Positions 36,871-45,762 are shown, counted from the first letter of the stretch. The stretch: 64,000 bases of DNA from Vulcanisaeta souniana JCM 11219 (GCF_026000775.1 NZ_AP026830.1:1883056-1947055), one strand, 5' to 3'. Made by a program: numbers and translations. The notes: a model not told the origin generated them from the letters alone.

Positions 36871-36921
36871 AATAGTCAGGGTACAACTGGATATTTAATA
36901 CTTTCTTTTATACTAATGAGA

Positions 36922-37215
36922 CTATTTTCTACTCCTATTTTTCATAAGTTCTTCATAGACTCCCATTATTATTTCATGTCTCCTCTTCACCTTTCTCTCA
37001 AGGTCATATAACTGAGTCCTTAACCTATAAAGCTCGCTTCTCAGTTTATTCGTTCTATTAACCAGCTCTAGTTCGCTGGGTGTTAATATGTATTCGAAGT
37101 TCGCGTTTGGTTTTAACGTCCTTAGTACTAAGTATATGTCTAGTTTGCTAAAGCCTTTGCTTCTAAGTTCATTTATTACGCTTGTTATTTCCTTAGCTTG
37201 TGAAATTGAAAGCAT
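36922..37215 (-). CDS. Small coiled-coil protein next to a pilin
   Basis: 97 residues from the ATG at 37215, which lies inside the 3' end of the pilin gene (23 bp overlap), so translation is coupled. The N-terminal half looks like a small helical DNA- or protein-binding unit (INELRSKGFSKLDIYLVLRTL), and the C-terminal half is a Leu/Arg heptad coiled coil (NKLRSELYRLRTQLYDLE). There is no membrane segment. It could be a regulator or assembly factor for the pilin. Not recognised as any family. Confidence 0.5.
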   Translation of the reverse strand: MLSISQAKEITSVINELRSKGFSKLDIYLVLRTLKPNANFEYILTPSELELVNRTNKLRSELYRLRTQLYDLERKVKRRHEIIMGVYEELMKNRSRK

Positions 37216-37420
37216 TAGAAACCACCTTCTGAAGATCATTTATGAAACCACCCAGGGCATTATTAACGGAGTTCTGCAGGTGCATTATGCCATTAACAGT
37301 ATTACCAAACAACCCACTAATTAGTGATACGAGGGCTACGAGTACGGCCATCGATATCGCTATAAGAAGGACCTCCTCAATGAATATATCCCCTCTCCTT
37401 CTTATTTTCATGTTCATCAA
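37193..37420 (-). CDS. Minimal type IV pilin-like protein
   Basis: 75 residues. The start MKIRRRG followed by DIFIEEVLLIAISM is a class III signal peptide: basic residues, Gly at the processing site, Glu at mature position 5 and a long hydrophobic helix. The mature part would be only about 65 residues, the helix plus an amphipathic tail, much smaller than usual archaeal pilins, which have a beta-sheet head. A TATA-like CCTTAAATATG lies about 25-30 bp upstream. It overlaps the coiled-coil gene. No pilus ATPase or prepilin peptidase is in this window. Confidence 0.6.
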   Translation of the reverse strand: MMNMKIRRRGDIFIEEVLLIAISMAVLVALVSLISGLFGNTVNGIMHLQNSVNNALGGFINDLQKVVSNAFNFTS

Positions 37421-37458
37421 TATTATTAATACTCAACATCATATTTAAGGTACTACAT

Positions 37459-38451
37459 CTACCCAATAACCGCTGCCCTATTTCTAAAACCAATCTTTTT
37501 GGCAATATAAGGTATTAATATTGGCAAAACCACCGTCGCGTCCTCAAGAACAAAGGCCTGCCTAGCCGTTGGCTTTACCTTACCCCAGGTAATAGCTTCC
37601 TTAGGACGAGCACCACTCAGTGAGCCATCCCACTCAACAGCCATGGTTATGTAGACCACGTAATCAAGCCCACCGGCAAATTGACTCCACCAAATCACGT
37701 GGTGCTTGGAAATACCACCACCAATAATCAATGCACCTAGTGACTTACTTGAATATACAATATCCATTAACTCATGCTCATCCCTAAGCAGGTCAATCCT
37801 TACCTGCCTACCCCCGGTCCTCGTTCTTTGCATTTCGTTATATGTGAGTATTGCTGTGCCGAAGGCTCCATCCACAAACCCAGGTACATAAATAGGTACC
37901 TTAGCCCTAGATACCGCCCTCAGTATTGAGTAATCATCATCAATCCTCCTACCTAACTCCCAAAGCAATTCCCTAACACCCCATTCCTCCTTAATTCTCG
38001 ATAAATCCTCAAGTGATGAATGCACGAACTTCTCAATTAAAGGACCATAATGCTCCTTCCTAACAGCAACATTACCAATTCTATGAATACCTACCCTACT
38101 CATTTCAACATCATCAACATCGAAATAGCTCTGGTAATATTTACCACCCATGGACTTGGCGATGTCGTGATCCAACGTACCTGCAGTAGTAATTATGGCA
38201 TCTACGAAACCCCTTTCAATAAACTTAGCTATTAGGCCTCGAAGACCCGTGGAAATTAGATTACCCGTGAAGGAAAGAAAGACCGTTATGCCCGGGTTAT
38301 TATACATGCTCAGAAGGACCTCTGCGGCTTCGGCTATGTACCTACCCTGAAAGCCACCTATTCGTTTGTAGGCTTCTATTAAGTCGTCGATTACACTTAT
38401 ACCAACATCCAAGTCAACAACCTCATCTGATAAGAATGGTGAACTATCCAT
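37459..38451 (-). CDS. dys: Deoxyhypusine synthase
   Basis: 330 residues. Features are FLSFTGNLISTGLRGLI, IITTAGTLDHDIAKSMGG, VPIYVPGFVDGAFG and the catalytic GGGISKHHVIWWSQFAGGLDYVVYIT with the active-site Lys. It transfers the aminobutyl group of spermidine to a lysine of aIF5A. The substrate factor gene is not in this window. It is monocistronic, with a TATA-like GCATTAAAAAC about 28 bp upstream. Confidence 0.95.
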   Translation of the reverse strand: MDSSPFLSDEVVDLDVGISVIDDLIEAYKRIGGFQGRYIAEAAEVLLSMYNNPGITVFLSFTGNLISTGLRGLIAKFIERGFVDAIITTAGTLDHDIAKSMGGKYYQSYFDVDDVEMSRVGIHRIGNVAVRKEHYGPLIEKFVHSSLEDLSRIKEEWGVRELLWELGRRIDDDYSILRAVSRAKVPIYVPGFVDGAFGTAILTYNEMQRTRTGGRQVRIDLLRDEHELMDIVYSSKSLGALIIGGGISKHHVIWWSQFAGGLDYVVYITMAVEWDGSLSGARPKEAITWGKVKPTARQAFVLEDATVVLPILIPYIAKKIGFRNRAAVIG

Positions 38452-38495
38452 TGAAGACGAGAACTAATAATATGTTTTTAATGCTTATTACTTCC

Positions 38496-39176
38496 TTATT
38501 TTACGACCCTGATCTCCCTAATGAGTCCTTGCTTCGTTAAATCACTTATTATTTCTCTTACGTTTCTCATAGTTAGCTGCGACTTGTTGGATATCTCCTC
38601 AATTGACCTATTGCCATCAATCAACTTCAGGATCTCTAGATACTTATCGTTAAGTGAAAGACCCCTTAATCTCTCATTCAAGTCCTCTACAGGCACCGGT
38701 ATTTCAGCACCAGGTATTTTATAGAGATAAATCTTGTGGCTTCTCCACTCCTCATAGAGATCCTCCACAATTAAAGGCTTCCAACCAGGCATCTCAAAGT
38801 CGTGGGACACAACCCTGGTGCTTGGTCTTAACTCACGCTCAAGCTTAGGCTTTATCCTCTCATTAACACTCGTGAGTAGGTACATCGTGACCACATCCGC
38901 CTCTGACAAACTCTCCTCGAAGAAATTCCCATAGATCACGTGAATCCTATTATCAAGACCTAAATCCTTAACCCTCCTAAGGGTTTGTTCATACAGATCC
39001 TTCCTAATCTCAATGCATGCTGCCTCTGCGCCAAATTCCCTGGCGGCCATTATCACTATCCTACCATCACCACAACCAAGGTCATAAACGACTTCATTCC
39101 TTTTAACATTAGCCAACTGAAGCATCCTCCTAACCACAACCTCCGGCGTGGGTACAAACGGAACGTCGTAAGGCAT
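38496..39176 (-). CDS. aKMT-like protein lysine methyltransferase fused to a C-terminal winged helix
   Basis: 226 residues. Residues 1-160 match the archaeal aKMT lysine methyltransferase: FVPTPEVVVRRML at the N-terminus, SAM motif I YDLGCGDGRI, the acidic IEIRKDL, GNFFEESLSEADVVTMYLL and RVVSHDFEMPGWKP. The Sulfolobus enzyme is about 160 residues long and methylates Cren7 and many other proteins. Residues about 165-226 add a winged helix (ILKLIDGNRSIEEISNKSQL, REIISDLTKQGLIREI). The fusion suggests DNA or chromatin targeting. Substrate identity is inferred from the family; Cren7 is encoded at 6407. Confidence 0.78.
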   Translation of the reverse strand: MPYDVPFVPTPEVVVRRMLQLANVKRNEVVYDLGCGDGRIVIMAAREFGAEAACIEIRKDLYEQTLRRVKDLGLDNRIHVIYGNFFEESLSEADVVTMYLLTSVNERIKPKLERELRPSTRVVSHDFEMPGWKPLIVEDLYEEWRSHKIYLYKIPGAEIPVPVEDLNERLRGLSLNDKYLEILKLIDGNRSIEEISNKSQLTMRNVREIISDLTKQGLIREIRVVK

Positions 39177-39239
39177 ATTAAAATACGGAAAGAAATCGGG
39201 GCTATATAATCCTTTTCCAGTGCGTCTTTAGGCCCTAAT

Positions 39240-39790
39240 ATCTACGTTAAGGAAACAGGCACCATACTGACCCCCCGTCCTGAGGGTTGCCCTTAGGGTG
39301 GTTTATTGGTTTGTGGTTCATTGTCCTCATCCTCATTGCTGATGGGTTTAACCCACCCGCTCCACCCGTCCAGCGGTAAACCACGGACCTAGCCACCAAC
39401 CCATTACCCCAATCCCTAATTCAGAACCCAGGAATATGTAGAATATTAATTGCGGCGTTAAGTCTGCGTTTATGACCCCATGCAGGGTTACTTTGTAGTT
39501 CCTGTGTTTTCCATCACCATTCCCAATCCAGTAGACCCCAGGTATCCCACTGTTTCTGGGTTCTCCAATGCTATGATATGCACCCCGTGTGAGTGCGCGT
39601 TTCTGAGTATAGTGTGTATAGCCTCACAAAATAATGCCTGAAGCTCTTTTCTTTGAATAGCCCCTTGATGTTACCTGAGGAAATGTCGCTGTGTATCTCC
39701 ATACGATGCCACCTCGCTATTCACCACTACGAGGTTGATTCTAATGAGTGCTTGGCGGCCCTCGGTTTCTGAAACCCGCTCCTTGGTGGG
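39240..39790 (-). pseudogene. Decayed TnpB (IS605 OrfB) remnant
   Basis: Three parts of a leftward TnpB are seen in order but in different frames: an NSE/ASYG stretch like RuvC-I (about 39690-39720), IIALENPETVGYLG like RuvC-II (39541-39583) and NADLNAAINIL like RuvC-III (about 39438-39475). The tail (39361-39386) has VMGWWLGPWFTAGRVE. RuvC-II and RuvC-III are too close, which indicates an internal deletion including the zinc ribbon. Frameshifts and stops are numerous. The remainder of the gap 39177-39899 is noncoding. The tail matches the remnant at 54340-54480. Confidence 0.65.
39361..39386 (-). repeat. Conserved TnpB tail hairpin, copy 1
   Basis: On the minus strand this 26-base segment differs from 54382-54407 at only two positions. 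Both differences lie in one arm of a 5 bp stem around a CCGC loop and change C-G pairs to U-G pairs, so the fold is kept. Confidence 0.6.
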
Positions 39791-39899
39791 CAGTGAGGGG
39801 CTGGGGGGACCGTGATGAAATGCCTACGAAAAACCGCAGACAGGGAACGGTTATAAATATTCTTCTCTAGTGGATAATCCCTGTAATCATCGAGGTCAC

Positions 39900-40322
39900 T
39901 CACGGAATACCATCATTAACTCTACTTATTATTTTTACCTTGAGTCCCTCCTCGTCATAATTAACGTCAAGGTCAATGGCACCCCTCTTCTTAAGGACTC
40001 TAATTGCATCAATTAATAACTGCTTCTCCTGGGAAGATACTTTGGCCAATGCGTCATTTAAATCCTCGGAATTATTTATGATACTTAAGTACTTACCTAT
40101 TAAGGCTGAGTTTAGGTCTATCGAGGGCGCGTTTCGCTCAAATATCAGGCCATGAGCCGCCGAGTCGGCCATTGAATATATATTCAGTACTACGTCAGAC
40201 AAGGACACGCACTTGGTAATTATGTCATTTATCAATGAAGATAATTCCGAGAGCTCAGGATACTTACTCTCCAGTCTATTCATTAATATCCTTAATTCAC
40301 TTATCTTCTCGATCAGGTCCAT
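39900..40322 (-). CDS. Small helical protein, last gene of helicase-protease operon
   Basis: 140 residues from the ATG that follows a TATA-like TTTTTAATC by about 22 bp; a longer frame from 40394 would contain that box. It is almost entirely helical with a charged N-terminal coiled coil (IEKISELRILMNRLESKYPE) and a C-terminal pair of strands (IDLDVNYDEEGLKVKII). No membrane segment is present. It follows the M48 protease gene by 68 bp. Not recognised; it could be a soluble partner of the operon proteins. Confidence 0.45.
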   Translation of the reverse strand: MDLIEKISELRILMNRLESKYPELSELSSLINDIITKCVSLSDVVLNIYSMADSAAHGLIFERNAPSIDLNSALIGKYLSIINNSEDLNDALAKVSSQEKQLLIDAIRVLKKRGAIDLDVNYDEEGLKVKIISRVNDGIP

Positions 40323-40390
40323 TATGCCTAAGTATTGATTAAAAATGAAAATTAAACTAACCATTAAATTAAGCCACGAAATACACCCAT

Positions 40391-41641
40391 TCACTTTATG
40401 GAGGCGATCCTAATTAATCTACCTGAAACCGATGGATGAGAACTAAGAACTCTCGACCTCTTACTCGCTAATTCCTGATGCAGCTCCTTCCAGGTAACCT
40501 TAATCAACGCCATGGCTAAGTCCTTACCCGGTATGAACTTCATTGCGTATTTATCCGCAGAGTACTCGCTGAACCGCATAGTGAGTAATATCATGAATAA
40601 CTCCATGAATAAAGCACCAATTAGTATGGGTATCGCGGGTAGACTCATTAGCGGTATTATGTATGTTATTAACGCAATATTCACCAACTGGCTTAGTGAT
40701 ATCAGGAACAGGGCCTTCGCCGAGTCACCGTGAACGATGTGGCCAACCTCATGCATTATTACCGCGGTTAATTCATCACTATTTAGGCATGAAACCAGCC
40801 TTGAGGTTAATATAACATAGTTAATGCCGGGCAAGCCTATTGACGCGGCATTGCATTGATCCATGTTTATCAAGTAAATGCCATACTTCTTAACCCCTAA
40901 TTTGTCAAGTATTGAACTAATACTTATCACCTCTTCATTATATGCCTGCGGTTTTGTACCTGGATTATTAACCAACGTCATTATGAACCTCCTGATCTCT
41001 GTCAATGATTTTATATTCTCGATTCTAGATAGAAAACGTAGTGCTTCATTGAACCTCTGTTCATCGAATTCCCCATACTCGAGCGTTATTTTTATTATTT
41101 CGGAATTTCTTAGGTTTCCCCATCTTATCTTAAGCTGGAGAATGTATGAGTATATTATTGGTATAATGAGCGGTGATAACAACATTAATATTATTATGTG
41201 CATTGAAAGTATTACATTCATTATCCTTAATATTGTTATCACTATGGATATTATCATTATTAGTAATATTACAAGCCCTATTAGACCAACAGGTAATGAT
41301 CGCATTCTTGGCAAATCATTAACCCTGTAAACCCTATTACCCCTACGCAGAAGTAGTACTGTTATTTTACGCGCACCGTTGGTGCCCAAGTACCTTAGAA
41401 CCAGAGCGTTTAGGAGGACCTTAACCTTATCGTGTCCCTTAATCCTTATCTCGTGGTTTATACTTAGTTCAGCATTTCCGTGCTCATTACTTACTATTAA
41501 CCTCGTGACATCATTATTGATTTCCCTCTCTATGTATGGTATTCCAATAACGCTCAACAAATAACTCTCTATGTAATTAATTAGGGATTGAGGATCTTTT
41601 ATTAAATCACGGATTATTTGATATATCCTTATTGCCGCCAT
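40391..41641 (-). CDS. M48-family membrane metalloprotease (HtpX-like)
   Basis: 416 residues. The zinc motif is HEVGHIVHGD with a distal Glu in FSEYSADKYAM. Two hydrophobic helices lie before the protease domain (about residues 115-170) and two more after the zinc motif, as in HtpX, with the active site on the cytoplasmic side. The N-terminal 110 residues form an extra cytosolic domain not typical of HtpX. The start overlaps the upstream winged-helix gene by 35 bp, giving tight coupling within a DNA-helicase operon, which is an unexpected context for a quality-control protease. Confidence 0.8.
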   Translation of the reverse strand: MAAIRIYQIIRDLIKDPQSLINYIESYLLSVIGIPYIEREINNDVTRLIVSNEHGNAELSINHEIRIKGHDKVKVLLNALVLRYLGTNGARKITVLLLRRGNRVYRVNDLPRMRSLPVGLIGLVILLIMIISIVITILRIMNVILSMHIIILMLLSPLIIPIIYSYILQLKIRWGNLRNSEIIKITLEYGEFDEQRFNEALRFLSRIENIKSLTEIRRFIMTLVNNPGTKPQAYNEEVISISSILDKLGVKKYGIYLINMDQCNAASIGLPGINYVILTSRLVSCLNSDELTAVIMHEVGHIVHGDSAKALFLISLSQLVNIALITYIIPLMSLPAIPILIGALFMELFMILLTMRFSEYSADKYAMKFIPGKDLAMALIKVTWKELHQELASKRSRVLSSHPSVSGRLIRIASIK

Positions 41642-42065
41642 TCGTGGCTGTTTGTGCCAGGTTTATTTTTTGGGCATTAGCTAATTCCCTCAGCATATTT
41701 ATACTTGTATTACCTCTTCTCGTGGTCTTATAACCGTCAATAAAGGTCAGTATCTCATGGACATTATTATGCTCAAGTATTAACCAAAACTCGGTATCCC
41801 TTATTATACCGTAAACCTTGCCTCTAGCGCTCCTCTTAATAACCTTAACAAGCCCCAGCTCAACGAGTTCCTCAAGGAAATTCCTAACTATGACCGATTC
41901 CGAACGCGGGCTTTTCCTGGTCCATATAGATATGTCCTGGGCAACCTTCGCAGGTCTAAAGGTTATTAATTGACCCTTTGCGTTGAGGATCATGTCCTTT
42001 AGCATCTGTAGGATTAGGATTTTCACCTTCCTCGTGTCTATCATTAGGTTTTCCGTTGCTGTCAT
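41607..42065 (-). CDS. Winged-helix DNA-binding protein
   Basis: 152 residues. Residues 15-90 look like a winged helix (KILILQMLKDMI, RPAKVAQDISIWT, RNFLEELVELGLVKVIKRSARGKVYGII). The C-terminal 50 residues are polar and rich in Asn, Thr and Gln, like a disordered tail. It may regulate its own operon or be the DNA-binding part of the complex. It lies 105 bp after the HerA-like gene, and its end overlaps the M48 gene. Confidence 0.6.
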   Translation of the reverse strand: MTATENLMIDTRKVKILILQMLKDMILNAKGQLITFRPAKVAQDISIWTRKSPRSESVIVRNFLEELVELGLVKVIKRSARGKVYGIIRDTEFWLILEHNNVHEILTFIDGYKTTRRGNTSINMLRELANAQKINLAQTATNGGNKDISNNP

Positions 42066-42170
42066 CAGTGCACCAAGGTTCCCGTATATATCTGCTTAAA
42101 TAAATAAATTCAGAAATTGTGACACCCTCGTTCTTACGCATCACCAGAGTCTCATATGGCGCTTTTATTA

Positions 42171-43553
42171 TTAGCTATTTGTGTTATTTTTCAATTTCCC
42201 ATCAAACTCCAGTATCCTCTCAATAACCTTTTCATCGGCATCTAATATTCTCTCTATTTCATTAACCTTATCACGTAAATTAATAACCTCCCTCTCCAGC
42301 TCCATCACTTGCCTCCTGAATAGAGACTCATCTTGACCAGAGTTGACACTCGGTGGGGGTCCCTTATTGCCATCAAAATTACCCAATGCCTTACCATTAT
42401 TAGAATCAGTACCCAGACTGCCATTATTTCCAGTAGCTGAGTGATTAGTGACCTTGGGCTTTAAATTATTGTTATCAGCATTTACATCAGCATTAACTAA
42501 ATCATCGGTAGGCGCCTTGTCTTCTTCATGGTTAAATCTCCTAATAACCACATGAGCTGGCAACACCGACGCCCTTAGTGGTCTTATTTTGGCGATGCCT
42601 CTGCCCGTTATTACTATGGCCTCGTCTGTCGATATCTCACTCAGTTTATTGATTAAATCCCTCGAGAGGGACACGTCATTATCCAAAAGCCCTGGATTTA
42701 TCTTGAAGAGAATTATGTTGCAGTGTTTCAATATTAATGATTTTGGAACCACGTTACTTACGAGTATCGTCCTCAAGCCGTACTTCGCCAATTCCATTAT
42801 CACATGATCAACGATTGAATAACTGGGGCCATTTATATCAATCAGGTTCTGGGCCTCCTCAATGATTAATACATGCCTAACCCTCCTTTCTATTAATCCC
42901 TTTCTCATGTAGTTCATATAAAGCGCAGCCAATATTAATGACGAAACTAACCTTTTCTCTTCAATAATTGTTAAATCACTGAGATCCACGATAGCGTCAC
43001 CTTCCATAAGCGCCTCAATACTTACGATACCCTTACCAATGTTCATAGCCGAGTACTCAAGTCTCCTTAGGATGGCTGCCTTCATTTCTGCCTCAGTCCT
43101 TGTATTGACAAGGTAATTATCTATCCTCCTTATTAAATCGTTGAAGCTTGAATACCCACCATCACGTATTATTCTATAAAGCATGTACATACTTGGCTCA
43201 TTAAGGCCAAGACCAAAACCGAGAATTTCAGTTAGCAATTTAGGTGGTATTTTTTCGAGGTCTATGTTTATGGCTGACGTAGGCAGCGTAGGTAATATTC
43301 CCGTGTATTCTCCATGCCAATCAAGTGCGGTTACCACGTATTTTTGACTTAGTTCCTTAATCATCGCCTTAACTAGGGATGACTTACCACCCCTGGTGGG
43401 ACCCAGTATACATAGGTGCTTGTCAAACGGTATCCTGTAAGGCATAAGAAAGCGAGTACCCACTGTGACACCTTCAATTGAGTAACCCCTTAACAACGAT
43501 ATCACTGCTAACGAGGCAGGTACCGCAAGGGCGCCAATACTCAGTATGTCCAT
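42171..43553 (-). CDS. HerA/VirB4-like ATPase with N-terminal membrane anchor
   Basis: 460 residues. A hydrophobic segment at residues 3-22 is followed by Walker A (GPTRGGKS, 51-58), the HerA-type DWHGEY (78-83), Walker B (VLIIEEA, 228-234) and a C-terminal ITGRGIAKIRPL strand. HerA proteins are hexameric DNA translocases that normally pair with the nuclease NurA; no NurA is in this operon. A low-complexity Asn/Gly/Asp linker (about 345-400) leads to a coiled coil (LEREVINLRDKVNEIERIL). The membrane anchor and coiled coil set it apart from repair HerA and resemble DNA-transport motors such as CedB or VirB4, which I cannot distinguish. Confidence 0.72.
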   Translation of the reverse strand: MDILSIGALAVPASLAVISLLRGYSIEGVTVGTRFLMPYRIPFDKHLCILGPTRGGKSSLVKAMIKELSQKYVVTALDWHGEYTGILPTLPTSAINIDLEKIPPKLLTEILGFGLGLNEPSMYMLYRIIRDGGYSSFNDLIRRIDNYLVNTRTEAEMKAAILRRLEYSAMNIGKGIVSIEALMEGDAIVDLSDLTIIEEKRLVSSLILAALYMNYMRKGLIERRVRHVLIIEEAQNLIDINGPSYSIVDHVIMELAKYGLRTILVSNVVPKSLILKHCNIILFKINPGLLDNDVSLSRDLINKLSEISTDEAIVITGRGIAKIRPLRASVLPAHVVIRRFNHEEDKAPTDDLVNADVNADNNNLKPKVTNHSATGNNGSLGTDSNNGKALGNFDGNKGPPPSVNSGQDESLFRRQVMELEREVINLRDKVNEIERILDADEKVIERILEFDGKLKNNTNS

Positions 43554-43602
43554 AAAGTCTCATTAAAGGAGGCCCCAGGTAGGTTAATAAGGCACTAATT
43601 AA

Positions 43603-45195
43603 TCACCAGAGCGATGTGTTTAGGAATTGAGAAATACTTATGGGCTTCATCCTAGACATAAGCCACTTGGGCATGTACTTTCTATAACGATAAAACCTAC
43701 CATCCAACAGTACGGCAACCTTCTTATGCCTATCCAAATCCCTTAGTAACCTGCCAAGTATTTGTGTAGTTGTTGATATTGCGGGGAAGAGAAACGATAC
43801 CATAAACCCACCAATCCCCAATTTCTGGTAATACCGTGACTTTAGAAAACTCCATTGACTGTATTGAGGAAGCGGAAATCCAATAATCATGGCACCAATC
43901 AATTCCTGTTCAAGGAAGTTTATACCCTCACCAATTGGGTTCTGGGCATATGTTATCACCAGCGATTTCGTAGTCCTCGCACTCTCCTTAAACGGACCTA
44001 CTAGGCCCATGGCCTCGGAACCATCCCTAAGGATAAACGTTGGTATTCCCCAAACTGGTGGCGAGTAATTATTGACGTAAGTATTCATGTACTCAATACT
44101 TGGAAAGAAAACGGCCAGCCCTCCTATTGGTGGCGCTGACTCAATGAACGCCTTAATGCCCCTGTGGGCAATATCGAGGTACTCCTTCATTAGCCTGTTA
44201 CGAAACGTGAACTCGACGTCCATTACGGAGAAAACAGTGAAGTTCTCCTGGTACTCTCTGGGTAGGGAATCCACCGCTATGTAATGTGATGACCTAGGAA
44301 GGACCCTCATTATATGTGAGAACCTACTGCTAATTGATGCCGTGAGGAGGAGAGCCTTGTGCGCCCTCACTATTAAGTCGCGTATTGGTTTGAACGAGAG
44401 ACACCTCAGCCTAATTAATTTACCATCATAGGTGAAGGCGCATAGGTCGGTACCGTAATGCGTAAGTATTTCAATAACCTTGTCATTAAACGATTCAGAA
44501 CCCTCAAGAAGGTCATCAATTTCGAATTTCCTTAAAACCACGATTTCTCCCTGCGGTACATAACCCCTTATCCTACTGAATATTTTCCTGGCTAGGCCAT
44601 TACCATTTAATACCCACTGCCTTAACTCATCTATATCAATGTCTATGGAGGTCTCGAGACCTGCGATGACATTGTGGAACTCATCAATTATTACCAATGA
44701 TTTATCCCAGGAACCCATTATATTCATTAACCTGCCATAAAGTTCAGGACTTGATAGGTAGGCATGTGTTGATATTAATATGGGTAATTGAAAAGCTAGC
44801 GCCTCATTTACCTCATATGGGCATGAACCACTATTGTACAGCTCAAGTGGTTCGCAGGTAAGGGTTGGCTGCGGCACCGCGGCCTTACCAACCCTACACC
44901 TACCACTTAATCTATATAGGAGGCATTGCTTGGCGTTACTGGCATTAAAGGGGCACAGAGATTCCCTACCCAGTAAAATGATTGTTTTATCCCTAATATC
45001 GAACTGCTTCGTGAACCCACAGAGCTGTAGTGCCTCCGCCTTGGACCTAGTCATTATGAGTACACGGCCTCCATCATCAACCCACCTCTTCGCCAGACCC
45101 ACTGCTATTCTTGACTTACCAAAACCAGGGTATGCATTAAGAAGGATCACGTCCTTTTTCTTCAGTAATGAGTATACGTAATTATTAATGTCCAT
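43603..45195 (-). CDS. XPD/Rad3-type Fe-S DNA helicase
   Basis: 530 residues. Motif I is AYPGFGKS (21-28). Cysteines at about 81, 91, 100, 114 and 125, ending GSCPYE, correspond to the Fe-S domain of XPD/DinG helicases. Motif II is DEFH (171-174, in place of DEAH). C-terminal motifs are GEGINF and QILGRLLRD. It should be a 5'-3' helicase. Its divergence from canonical XPD (DEFH box, short Arch region) and its position in an operon with a HerA-like ATPase suggest a specialised role rather than general repair. It starts 49 bp after the 45239 gene. Confidence 0.8.
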   Translation of the reverse strand: MDINNYVYSLLKKKDVILLNAYPGFGKSRIAVGLAKRWVDDGGRVLIMTRSKAEALQLCGFTKQFDIRDKTIILLGRESLCPFNASNAKQCLLYRLSGRCRVGKAAVPQPTLTCEPLELYNSGSCPYEVNEALAFQLPILISTHAYLSSPELYGRLMNIMGSWDKSLVIIDEFHNVIAGLETSIDIDIDELRQWVLNGNGLARKIFSRIRGYVPQGEIVVLRKFEIDDLLEGSESFNDKVIEILTHYGTDLCAFTYDGKLIRLRCLSFKPIRDLIVRAHKALLLTASISSRFSHIMRVLPRSSHYIAVDSLPREYQENFTVFSVMDVEFTFRNRLMKEYLDIAHRGIKAFIESAPPIGGLAVFFPSIEYMNTYVNNYSPPVWGIPTFILRDGSEAMGLVGPFKESARTTKSLVITYAQNPIGEGINFLEQELIGAMIIGFPLPQYSQWSFLKSRYYQKLGIGGFMVSFLFPAISTTTQILGRLLRDLDRHKKVAVLLDGRFYRYRKYMPKWLMSRMKPISISQFLNTSLW

Positions 45196-45238
45196 AACGC
45201 CAATAAATAAATGCTCAAGTCAATTAATTAGGCACTGA

Positions 45239-45649
45239 TTAGGCAGATGGTTCATAAATACGTGTCTTGGATCCCTCAAGGAATTTCTTCTTGACATTTT
45301 TCATTTCATTAAAAGCATCATTAATCGCATTAAGTACCTTGGAATTTGACTTAACCTCGTCAAGTTCCTTGCAATTATTTAGCATTTTCTCGAATAATTC
45401 ATCAACTATCCTATCAGGTAGCCTCTCGAGGGCTTGACCGTATATCTTTGGTAACTCCTCACTTATGAACTTCACTACATCGTCAATACCCTCCCAATTA
45501 TCCTCCGCCTGTCTAATTATCGCCAATATCGTCTCTAGGCTATATCTTTCGTCAGCGGATAATTTATTATCATCGATATCCAGGTAGGTCCTATTTAGGC
45601 AATACCTAACGAACCTGTATATTAATGGATTTATGTTTAATGTGGACAT
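45239..45649 (-). CDS. Small helical protein, first gene of helicase-protease operon
   Basis: 136 residues, entirely helical and acidic, not recognised (YSLETILAIIRQAEDNWEGI, LPDRIVDELFEKML, INDAFNEMKNVKKKFLEG). There is no membrane segment or Cys cluster. A TATA-like ATTTTTAAAG lies about 25 bp upstream of the ATG at 45649, so this is the promoter-proximal gene of the six-gene leftward operon. It could be an adaptor for the helicase. Confidence 0.5.
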   Translation of the reverse strand: MSTLNINPLIYRFVRYCLNRTYLDIDDNKLSADERYSLETILAIIRQAEDNWEGIDDVVKFISEELPKIYGQALERLPDRIVDELFEKMLNNCKELDEVKSNSKVLNAINDAFNEMKNVKKKFLEGSKTRIYEPSA

Positions 45650-45762
45650 TGGGATCCCCGTGTTAATGGCGCTTTAAAAATCTAATTACCTAAGGTAGGC
45701 ATTATGCGACAAGTTAACAATTTATTTTTAAGTCAATGTAACCGGGTACTAATTGGGAAACC

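Noticed and set aside
42171-43553. Direct naming of the HerA-like ATPase as CedB or TedB
   Set aside because: The membrane anchor fits, but no CedA-like channel or Ced pilin is in the operon, and the sequence alone cannot separate it from other HerA/VirB4 members.
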